41,093 nucleotides of DNA from JALOAT01 sp041687015 (GTDB taxonomy: Bacteria > Pseudomonadota > Gammaproteobacteria > Thiohalomonadales > Thiohalomonadaceae). The stretch is from assembly GCA_041687015.1 (NCBI GenBank), contig JAWLCT010000029.1:1-41093 (forward strand). Direction: 5' to 3'. The position numbers were made by a program, and so were the translations under genes. This document shows, piece after piece, positions 7,820-14,231 of the stretch (positions within the stretch are counted from its first letter, which is position 1; each line of letters begins with the position of its first letter). The notes under the pieces are model-generated. The model was given only the letters and a program-made list of their open reading frames with translations, made no database searches and had not been told where the DNA came from.

Positions 7820-9353
7820 TTCCTCATCTGTCGAAGCCACCGGCACCACCATCGACCGCACGCGGTTCGATGCCGTCGTGTTCACGCTTGACGCGGTGCT
7901 GGTGGACAGTGATCGACTGCTCGCGGCGGTATGGAAGCAAGCCTTCGACGGGTTTCTCGCCGTGCGCCACTGGCAGGTGGGTAAGCAGGCGTTCGATACC
8001 GACCTGGATTACGGCGAACATGTGCGCGGCCATCCGCGCGACGTCGCCGCGGCACGGCTGCTCGTGTCACGTGGCCTGACGCTACCCCGTGGTAAGCCGA
8101 CGGACGGACCGCAGGCGGCCACGGCGTGGGGACTGGCGAAAACCGTCGAGCAAGTGCTGCAGGCGCGGCTACGTACCGAACGGCCGAGCGTTCGCGAACC
8201 GGCGGCGCGCCTTGCCCGGACCCTGCGGGGGTGTGGGTTTCAGCTCGGCGTGGTGAGCCCGGAGCCCGATGCAGGGCTGTTGTTGCGCAGTGCCGGTCTC
8301 GGCCAATTGTTTCACGCCCGGGTGGACGGCCGTGACGTGATGCGCTTTCGCCTGCGGCCCTGGCCGACAGCGGAGTTCTGGAGCGAAGTGCTGCGCCGCA
8401 GCCAGGTTTCTCACCGGCGGGCCGCCGCCTTCGTCAACGGTCCGGCGGAAGCCGCCGCCGCGACGCAGGCGGGGATCGCCACGGTGTGGAACGTGGATGG
8501 CATGAGGACGCCGGAAGGACAGGACGTGTTCGAGCTGTTTTCCGTGGTGCTTCCTGCCACTGCCAAGGGATTGCCTTCCGCGCTGGCACACCTTGAAACT
8601 ATCGCGCCGACGGGAACACCGATGGCCCTTTTCCTGGATTTCGACGGCACCCTCACGGGCATCACCGGCACACCGCGCGAAGCGGTCCTGGCCGATGTCG
8701 TGCGGGAAACCCTGGCCACGATCTCGGCGCGCGGTGTGCCGGTGGCCATCGTGAGCGGGCGCGACCTGGAAAACCTGCAGGCAAGAGTGAACTTGCCCAC
8801 GCTGTACTATGCGGGCAGCCACGGCTTCGACCTCGCCGGTCCCGACGGTTTGCGTTACGAGCATCCCGAGGCGCTGGCGCAGTTATCCGCGCTGGACACG
8901 GCGGAACAATTTCTGCACGCGCAACTGGATGGGCTGACGGGTGCGCTGGTGGAGCGCAAGCGCTTCGCGCTGGCGGCGCATTACCGCCGGGTTGCGCCTG
9001 CAGAAGTCCATCGTGTGGAAAAGGCGGTGGAGCAGGCCCTGGCCATGCACAGTGGTTTGCGCGCTGCGCGCGGCAAGAAGGTGATTGAGTTGCTGCCCGG
9101 GGTGGACTGGCACAAGGGCCGTGCGATGGAGTGGTTGCGCGCACGCATGATGCCTGACGCCTGGACCCTTTACATCGGTGACGACCAGACGGACGAGGAT
9201 GCATTGGCGCTGCTGGGCGAGGAAGGCGCCGGTATCGCCGTACAGGAGGAACCGACGCCGACCACGGCGCGCTATGCCCTTGCGAACCCCGACGAGGTGC
9301 TGGTGTTTCTCAAACGCTTCGCCGAACGACTCACCGCCGCTGCGGCGGAGTGA
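7800..9353 (+). CDS. otsB: trehalose-6-phosphate phosphatase fused to a degenerate HAD domain
   Basis: The 517-residue protein has two HAD-type parts. Residues about 20-250 resemble beta-phosphoglucomutase-like HADs. There the catalytic DxD motif reads FTLDAVLVDSD, so the nucleophilic Asp is Thr; the GKPxPD motif reads RLRPWPT; and the acidic motif IV reads FVNGPAEA. It therefore looks catalytically dead. Residues about 275-510 are an OtsB domain with intact LFLDFDGTLTGI, VAIVSGRDLENL, GSHGFDL and YIGDDQTDEDA, which dephosphorylates trehalose 6-phosphate to trehalose. The same pairing, with a glycosidase domain added, is known in mycobacterial OtsB1. The start is uncertain: TTG at 7800 or GTG at 7812, both inside the transaldolase 3' end. 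No otsA synthase is in the window. The last 23 bases overlap the convergent apbE gene. Confidence 0.9.
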   Translation: MLRSVADSSSVEATGTTIDRTRFDAVVFTLDAVLVDSDRLLAAVWKQAFDGFLAVRHWQVGKQAFDTDLDYGEHVRGHPRDVAAARLLVSRGLTLPRGKPTDGPQAATAWGLAKTVEQVLQARLRTERPSVREPAARLARTLRGCGFQLGVVSPEPDAGLLLRSAGLGQLFHARVDGRDVMRFRLRPWPTAEFWSEVLRRSQVSHRRAAAFVNGPAEAAAATQAGIATVWNVDGMRTPEGQDVFELFSVVLPATAKGLPSALAHLETIAPTGTPMALFLDFDGTLTGITGTPREAVLADVVRETLATISARGVPVAIVSGRDLENLQARVNLPTLYYAGSHGFDLAGPDGLRYEHPEALAQLSALDTAEQFLHAQLDGLTGALVERKRFALAAHYRRVAPAEVHRVEKAVEQALAMHSGLRAARGKKVIELLPGVDWHKGRAMEWLRARMMPDAWTLYIGDDQTDEDALALLGEEGAGIAVQEEPTPTTARYALANPDEVLVFLKRFAERLTAAAAE

Positions 9354-10278
9354 TCACACGGGGTGTGGCTGGCTGACCATCCCCGTCCTGGCTCAGCCAG
9401 TGAATCACCCCCTGCTGCTCCAGGAACGCCCGCGCGCCTGCGCCGTGAAGGATGGCGAAGGTGGCGAGCATGCCGGCTTCGATGCAGGTGGGCGCGGCAA
9501 CGGTCACGGAGCGGGGCGCGTCGGGCACGGGCCAGCCGGTGCGCGGGTCGAGGATGTGGCTGTAGCGTTTTCCCTCCTTCAGCAAATACCGGCGCGCATC
9601 ACCGCTGGTGGCGAGTCCGCCACCCAGACTGGCCAGGGTGCGGTGAGCCTTGCCCGGCCGGCCTGGATCCTCCACGCCGACATGCCAGGGGCGACCGTCC
9701 GCACGCGGACCACGCACGAACAGATCGCCGCCGAAATTCACCACGAAACTCGCGTCCGTATGCTGCGCCAGCAACTGCGCCGTGCTGTCCACGGCGTACT
9801 CCTTGCCGATGCCGCCCAGATCGATTTCCATGCCCTCGGGGAGTTGCAGAAAGGGCCGCTCCCAGCGCACCCGGTGCCAGCCGACCGAAGCCATGAACAC
9901 GGCCACGGCCGCCGGCGAGGGGACATTGGACGAGCCGTCGAACTGCCACACATTGCGCAATACGCCGCAGGTGATGTCGAAGCGCCCTTCACTCAATCGG
10001 TGGCAGGTGTCGGCGTAATCGAGCAGATTCGCCGTCTCGGTATCCACTTCCACCCGGGCACCGCAACTGCGGTTGATGGCATGCACGATGTTGTCGTTGC
10101 GATAGCGGCTGAATTTCGCTTCCACGCGGTGCGCCTCGCGTTGGGCGAGGGCACCGAGACGCGCCGTGAGGGCGAGGTCCCGGGTTTCCACCAGGACCTC
10201 GCAGGGACTCGCCATCGCCCGAAAGCGCACCACCACGTGGTCACCGGCGGCGTGAACGGCGAGCGTCTCGCTTACCAT
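9331..10278 (-). CDS. apbE: FAD:protein FMN transferase (ApbE)
   Basis: The 315-residue protein is an ApbE-family flavin transferase, which covalently attaches FMN from FAD to a Thr or Ser in target proteins. Visible motifs are MASPCEVLVET near the N-terminus, EGRFDITCGVLRNVW, MEIDLGGIGKEYAVD, NFGGDLFVRG, LATSGDARRY and YSHILDPRTGWPVPD. It has no signal peptide or lipobox. This is unusual for an enzyme acting on envelope proteins, and no upstream in-frame start could supply one. Its ATG overlaps the stop of the DUF3570 gene by seven bases. Likely targets in this window are the DUF3570 neighbour and, elsewhere, RnfG and RnfD. Its 3' end overlaps the convergent otsB gene. Confidence 0.94.
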   Translation of the reverse strand: MVSETLAVHAAGDHVVVRFRAMASPCEVLVETRDLALTARLGALAQREAHRVEAKFSRYRNDNIVHAINRSCGARVEVDTETANLLDYADTCHRLSEGRFDITCGVLRNVWQFDGSSNVPSPAAVAVFMASVGWHRVRWERPFLQLPEGMEIDLGGIGKEYAVDSTAQLLAQHTDASFVVNFGGDLFVRGPRADGRPWHVGVEDPGRPGKAHRTLASLGGGLATSGDARRYLLKEGKRYSHILDPRTGWPVPDAPRSVTVAAPTCIEAGMLATFAILHGAGARAFLEQQGVIHWLSQDGDGQPATPRVITPPQRR

Positions 10279-11597
10279 GGGGTGGAAAACCCGACGGTGT
10301 AGAAGGTCGCGTTCAGGGTCGGGTAAAGATCCTGATCCCTGAGCACGCCGAAGGCCTCAGCCGGCCGGCTTTCCCCTTCCTGCTGCATGCTCGCCGCGCG
10401 GAAGTTCAGCTCGCTTTCGCCGATGCGGAATCCCACCTTGAGGGCCACCGTGTTGCTGGTCATCTCGCCCAGACGCAGGTCCGCACTCGCTTCACTGACC
10501 GATTCCCCCTGCACCAGGAAATAGCGGAAGAAGTCCGCCGCGGTTTGCTGATACCAGCGGTATTGGGGCTCGATGTAAAGCCGCTCCGTCGGCTGCCAGC
10601 GATACGTCAGATCGATGGTCTGTGAATCGATGCCCCAGTCATCGGTGAAGTAGCGGTACGACAGGTGTGCCACGTCGCGTTCGAAGTGATGCGCGAGTTT
10701 CACGAACACCACGTCTGCGGTGCGTTCCGACGGCCGTTTCTCATACACGTAGTCGAGCGTCTGTCCTGTGTCGGGATCCACCAGGCTCAGGATTTTGTAC
10801 GGGTCGTTGAGATAACCCGTGCTCTGACTGCGGCTCAGGTTCAGCTGCAGCAGGGTGCGACGACTGAGGACCTGGGTGATGCCCACGAGTACGTCGTACA
10901 CGCGCTTGCTCTCGCCGCTGAAGAGATCGTCGTCATCATCGTCATCGTGATCGTCGTCATCGTCGTCATCATCATCATCATCGTCGTCACGGACCCGGGC
11001 ATCGCCACTCGCGGCCGAAAGGGTGGCCGCCTCGGTGAAGGTCATCAGTTCCGGGGGCGTGCCGCCGCTCGGTTGCACCTGATCGACGCTGATCCCGGCG
11101 CCGAAGACCACGGTGGTGAGCTTTTGATTGAAATCGCGGGCGAAGCTGAGATTGCCGCCCAGGGAGAGATAGTCCTCCTCACGGGAAAAATTCACGCTGG
11201 TGGCACGGCGCAAGGTGGGCGACAGACGTCGGTCCCAGTCCACACCCACGGCAACGCGTGTGTCGCTGAAGTCACGCAGGGGCTGTTCATTGGCCGGGGT
11301 CGTGTAACCGCTGCCGCCTGAGGCGCCGGTGAAGGTCTGGGTGGTGGACGTGGCCACGGCACCGTTGGGCGACGCGCCGCTCAGGGAATCGTAAACCAGG
11401 CGTACCGTGGTGACGTCATCGGCGCCATCCCCGGTCGTGTAGAACACCACCGGTTCGACCACATTCACCCGATCCTCTTCCGAATAGAAAAGCACCGAAC
11501 CGTCGACGCGCGTTTCGCTCGCGGCCGCCGGGCCGCCGAGCAGTGCGCAGGTGGCCAGGGCGAGCGCCTGGCGCACCGGTTTTTCCTTCAGTTGCAT
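10272..11597 (-). CDS. DUF3570 outer-membrane-like protein with poly-Asp tract
   Basis: The 441-residue protein has an N-terminal signal peptide (LALATCALLGGPAAASE, cleaved after about residue 27). Its body is rich in alternating polar and aromatic strands (LYIEPQYRWYQQTAADFFRYFL, VALKVGFRIGESELNFRAA) and ends in Trp, as expected for an outer-membrane beta-barrel. It matches DUF3570, whose role is unknown. The segment DSLSGASPNG (residues about 70-79) resembles the flavin-attachment consensus used by ApbE. A run of 21 Asp residues broken by one His (10926-10988) sits in mid-protein and could bind metal. The start at ATG 11597 is preceded by GGAGG; a TTG two codons earlier is less likely. It overlaps both the DUF4266 and apbE genes. 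Confidence 0.88.
   Translation of the reverse strand: MQLKEKPVRQALALATCALLGGPAAASETRVDGSVLFYSEEDRVNVVEPVVFYTTGDGADDVTTVRLVYDSLSGASPNGAVATSTTQTFTGASGGSGYTTPANEQPLRDFSDTRVAVGVDWDRRLSPTLRRATSVNFSREEDYLSLGGNLSFARDFNQKLTTVVFGAGISVDQVQPSGGTPPELMTFTEAATLSAASGDARVRDDDDDDDDDDDDDHDDDDDDDLFSGESKRVYDVLVGITQVLSRRTLLQLNLSRSQSTGYLNDPYKILSLVDPDTGQTLDYVYEKRPSERTADVVFVKLAHHFERDVAHLSYRYFTDDWGIDSQTIDLTYRWQPTERLYIEPQYRWYQQTAADFFRYFLVQGESVSEASADLRLGEMTSNTVALKVGFRIGESELNFRAASMQQEGESRPAEAFGVLRDQDLYPTLNATFYTVGFSTPW
10926..10988 (-). repeat. 63-bp GAC/GAT triplet tract encoding poly-Asp
   Basis: Twenty-one consecutive codons on the minus strand are GAC or GAT except one CAC. They give 13 Asp, one His and 7 Asp inside the DUF3570 gene. 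The mix of two codons means it is not a perfect microsatellite, but its length may still vary between strains by slippage. The opposite strand reads as an all Ile/Val run, which is an artefact. Confidence 0.95.
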
Positions 11598-11800
11598 CCA
11601 CAACCTCCACCGCCGAGACCTTGACCACCGAATGAACTTTCCTTCGAGAAATCGATGTGTTCATCGAGGTAATGCTCGAGCGGGTCCGGCACGAGCTGCA
11701 TTTCGGGCTTGGCCAACAGATCGCGCTCCCAGGGCCGCACCGGTTCGAAGGTGCAGCCGCTGGTGAACACCGCCAGCACCAGGGCAAGACGCGTCATCAT
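11588..11800 (-). CDS. DUF4266 small lipoprotein
   Basis: This 70-residue protein is recognisable as DUF4266. A short signal sequence with lipobox (TSGC, Cys16) leads into RPWERDLLAKPEMQL, then DPLEHYLDEHIDFSKESS, and a C-terminal glycine-rich end GLGGGGCGCN. After lipidation only about 55 residues remain. They carry a conserved acidic/aromatic core and a terminal CGC motif that could bind metal or form a thiol adduct. The role is unknown. The start overlaps the TlpA stop (ATGA at 11797-11800) and its end overlaps the DUF3570 start by ten bases, so the four genes are translationally linked. A second ATG one codon later is an equally possible start. Confidence 0.88.
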   Translation of the reverse strand: MMTRLALVLAVFTSGCTFEPVRPWERDLLAKPEMQLVPDPLEHYLDEHIDFSKESSFGGQGLGGGGCGCN

Positions 11801-12285
11801 GGGTGCGCTCCGTCGTTCAGCAGGTCACGCAGGGTCCGCTCCAGTGCGGCGCGGTCCTTGTCACGAAAACCGACGTGGCGCGCGTGCAACCGGCCCTCAC
11901 GATCGATGACATAGGAACTGGGCATGCCCTGAACCTGATAGCGCTCGGCCACGGCGCCCTCGGCGTCGTAGGCGATGGTGAATTCGGGCTTGGTGTGGTC
12001 GATGAAACGCGCTGCCAACTCGGGCTCCTGGTCGAGGTTGACTGCGACGATGGCGAGGCCCTGGTCACCGTAACGACGCTGTACTTCATTCATCCAAGGG
12101 AAGGATTGACGGCAGGGGCCACACCAGGACGCCCAGAAGTCCAGGTAGACGACCTTGCCGCGCAGGTCGGCCAGTGTCACGGGACCGCTCTGGCCGGGCA
12201 GGGTGAAGTCAGGGGCGGCTTCGTCGGCGCCGACAACCGGGGCGACCAACAGCATCAGGGAGAGCAGCGCGGTTCTTATGTGCAT
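11797..12285 (-). CDS. periplasmic TlpA/ResA-like thioredoxin
   Basis: This 162-residue protein has a cleavable signal peptide (LLSLMLLVAPVVGA, about residues 7-20) and a thioredoxin fold. The active site is WCGPC at residues 54-58 in DFWASWCGPCRQ, and the cis-Pro loop reads QGMPSSYVID. It fits the TlpA/ResA group of AhpC-TSA-like thiol reductases that keep periplasmic cysteines reduced. The first gene of the TlpA-DUF4266-DUF3570-ApbE operon, it may act on the Cys pair at the C-terminus of the DUF4266 lipoprotein; this target is inferred from position only. A perfect 15-bp palindrome lies 25 bases upstream of its start. Confidence 0.92.
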   Translation of the reverse strand: MHIRTALLSLMLLVAPVVGADEAAPDFTLPGQSGPVTLADLRGKVVYLDFWASWCGPCRQSFPWMNEVQRRYGDQGLAIVAVNLDQEPELAARFIDHTKPEFTIAYDAEGAVAERYQVQGMPSSYVIDREGRLHARHVGFRDKDRAALERTLRDLLNDGAHP

Positions 12286-12309
12286 GGCTTACCTCGCAGG
12301 GAGTGGTGG

Positions 12310-12324
12310 TTGAAGTCGCTTCAA
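12310..12324. promoter_or_regulatory. palindrome TTGAAGTCGCTTCAA upstream of the TlpA operon
   Basis: A perfect dyad with 6-bp arms and a 3-bp spacer lies in the 138-bp divergent gap between tlpA-like (start 12285) and the DUF488 gene (start 12424). Its position suits an operator for the minus-strand operon. No matching regulator gene is in the window, and a chance dyad cannot be excluded. Confidence 0.4.
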
Positions 12325-12423
12325 AGCGTACATGAAGCCGTGGAAAATGGGAATAAATTACCAAAAACAATCCGGCAGCGATCATCAGGGGGCTGGCCTG
12401 GGCTGAGAACGGGAGCACGAAAT

Positions 12424-12792
12424 ATGGCGCAACACATTGAAGTGAAAAGAGTTTACGAGCAGGTGTCGGCGCGGGACGGGCAGCGGGTGCTGGTCGACCG
12501 GGTGTGGCCACGGGGGCTACGCAAGGAGGCCCTGCGTCTGGACGCCTGGCGCAAGGATCTGGCGCCCAGTCCGGGGTTGCGCGCCTGGTTCGGCCACGAT
12601 CCGACCCGTTGGGAGGAGTTTCGACGGCGCTATTTCGCGGAACTGGACGCACGTCCCGAGGCGCTGGCCGAGCTGCGCGCCATGGCACGGCGGGGGCGCC
12701 TCACGCTGCTCTACGGGGCACGGGATACGGAACACAACAATGCGGTGGCGCTGCGCGACTATCTCGAGCGCCGGCGCGCCACACGCCATTAG
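12424..12792 (+). CDS. DUF488 family protein
   Basis: The 122-residue protein matches the short DUF488 family. Hallmarks are VLVDRVWPRGLRKEAL at residues 23-38, RKDLAPSPGLRAWFGHDP, RWEEFRRRYFAEL, and LTLLYGARDTEHNNAVAL near the end. The biochemical role of the family is not established. The start is the ATG at 12424, 7 bases after GGGAG. The much longer in-frame opening back to 11803 is antisense to tlpA and is a shadow. There is no signal peptide or cysteine motif. It is monocistronic in appearance. Confidence 0.9.
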   Translation: MAQHIEVKRVYEQVSARDGQRVLVDRVWPRGLRKEALRLDAWRKDLAPSPGLRAWFGHDPTRWEEFRRRYFAELDARPEALAELRAMARRGRLTLLYGARDTEHNNAVALRDYLERRRATRH

Positions 12793-12985
12793 CAGACGAA
12801 GGGCAGGCGTGGATCGAAGGTCGGAAACGCCGCTCTACGCGATGTAAGGAATAGGGGCTCGACGCTTGGAGCGTGCGTTTTGGCGGTGCGGTTATCACCG
12901 GTTGCTTAGCACGAGGTACGAGCTATGGTTTCATCCGTACCATCGGTTTCGCGGGGTCGGCGTGCTGCGTTTCTTTAGGAAATGG

Positions 12986-13615
12986 ATGGAACGCCCGACA
13001 GAGCCGGAGCACCGCAGTGGCCTGTTCGAGGCATCGGCGCCCGAGCCGCGTGGTTATCTCGCGGCTGCGACCGTGCTCGCCGCCCATTTGGCGGGTTGCG
13101 ACGGCGAAACCAACGGGGAGGAAGCAGAGGGTTTCGAACGCCTGTTCCGGCTTGGCCCCACGGAACGTGCCCGCTATACGGCGTTGTTTGCCCAGTACCG
13201 CTGCGATCCGGGCGCCTACCGACCCATCGCCACGCAGTTGGTCCACACCCAGGGCCGGGGCAGTGCGGCCCTGGAAGACCTGTTGGAGCGGCTTTACCAC
13301 CTGGCGCTGGTGGACGGCAGTCTCACCTCGGCGGAATGCGCGTTTCTGGAAGAATTGTGCGGGGTCTTCGGGTTGCCGGGGTATTGGCGGCGCCTGGATG
13401 CGCAACAAGCGCGTCAAGACGATCCCTACCGCGTGCTGGGCATTCACCGCGATGCCACTGACCAGGAAGTGCGTGCCGCATTCCGCCGCTTGACCCGTCA
13501 GCACCATCCGGACGCCGTGGTAGCGCGGGGCGAGGTGGTCACCGATACCTCACCCATGGCCAACATCAATGCGGCCTACCGGCGCGTCATGCGCGCACGC
13601 CGGCGCAAGGGCTGA
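12986..13615 (+). CDS. TerB/DjlA-like co-chaperone with C-terminal J domain
   Basis: The protein (209 residues from this start) has a TerB-like helical domain at about 15-130 (LAAATVLAAHLAGCDGETNGEE and LALVDGSLTSAECAFLEELC, each with an acidic metal-site-like pattern). A J domain follows at about 145-205 (DPYRVLGIHRDATDQEV, the HPD tripeptide in RQHHPDAV, and NINAAYRRVM). That order is DjlA-like. The DjlA N-terminal membrane helix is missing, so it should be soluble. AGGA lies five bases before the ATG at 12986. A GTG at 12962 would add LRFFRKW, and the open frame runs back to 12866 with improbable sequence. It probably recruits DnaK, as J proteins do. Confidence 0.82.
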   Translation: MERPTEPEHRSGLFEASAPEPRGYLAAATVLAAHLAGCDGETNGEEAEGFERLFRLGPTERARYTALFAQYRCDPGAYRPIATQLVHTQGRGSAALEDLLERLYHLALVDGSLTSAECAFLEELCGVFGLPGYWRRLDAQQARQDDPYRVLGIHRDATDQEVRAAFRRLTRQHHPDAVVARGEVVTDTSPMANINAAYRRVMRARRRKG

Positions 13616-13635
13616 TCCGGCTGACACGCCGCTGC

Positions 13636-14151
13636 TCAGGTTTCCGTGGCACGCGCCGCCGCCACCCGGTTGCCACCGTTGGCCTTGGCGTGCGCCAGAG
13701 CCCCCAGGGCGCGCTCGGTGAAAGCGTCGAGGGGTTCGCCGGGGCTGAATTCCGTGACCCCGAAGCTGCCGGAAATCAATCCACTGCCGTTGTGCCGGTA
13801 CTCCGCCATCAGACGGCGCAGTTTCACTGCGAAGCCGGTGGCCTCGTGCAGGTCCACCGCCGGGGCGAGCACCGCGAACCGTGGCCCGGTCCAGTGGGCG
13901 AGCACATCGCTGGCGCGCACGTGACGGGAAAGCAGCGCGGCGAGATGTTGGAGCAGGGTGTCGCTGCCTTCATGGCCGAGGCGGCGGATCAGCTCGGGGT
14001 AATTGTCCACCTCGAACATCACCAGCCCCAGGGACCCGCCATAGCGGTTCACCTGCGCCGTCGACGCCCGCATCAGGCGTTCGAATTCGCGCCAGGTGTA
14101 CAGGCCCGTGAGGGCATCGATCGACTGTCGAGATGGGGGTGAATGTTCCAT
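13636..14151 (-). CDS. stand-alone GGDEF-fold protein with degenerate active site
   Basis: The 171-residue protein is a GGDEF domain with almost nothing else. Its start DALTGLYTWREFERLM, the EVDNYPELIRRLGHEGSDTLL segment and SGSFGVTEFSPGE are typical of diguanylate cyclases. At the signature loop, where GG[DE]EF is expected after ASDVLAxW, it reads TGPRF. The phosphate-binding glycine pair and the catalytic acidic residue are therefore lost, and cyclase activity is very unlikely. It might bind nucleotide or act as a protein-interaction module. There is no sensory or membrane domain and no EAL partner nearby. It is convergent with the J-domain gene and divergent from the acyl-activating fusion. 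Confidence 0.85.
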   Translation of the reverse strand: MEHSPPSRQSIDALTGLYTWREFERLMRASTAQVNRYGGSLGLVMFEVDNYPELIRRLGHEGSDTLLQHLAALLSRHVRASDVLAHWTGPRFAVLAPAVDLHEATGFAVKLRRLMAEYRHNGSGLISGSFGVTEFSPGEPLDAFTERALGALAHAKANGGNRVAAARATET

Positions 14152-14231
14152 TGCGTCTCCCTGATGGAGGAGTTTAGCCGTCTATTTCACCGGAACGCAC
14201 CGAACGCGTCTTACGGGGCGGCCTACACTCC

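Noticed and set aside
6611..7885. 424-codon minus-strand frame opposite transaldolase
   Set aside because: Shadow of the transaldolase gene, with no recognisable domain.
10926..10988. Hydrophobic Ile/Val run on the plus strand as a membrane protein
   Set aside because: It is the complement of the Asp codon tract of the DUF3570 gene.
11803..12423. N-terminal extension of the DUF488 frame
   Set aside because: It crosses tlpA in antisense. A proper ribosome site and family start occur at 12424.
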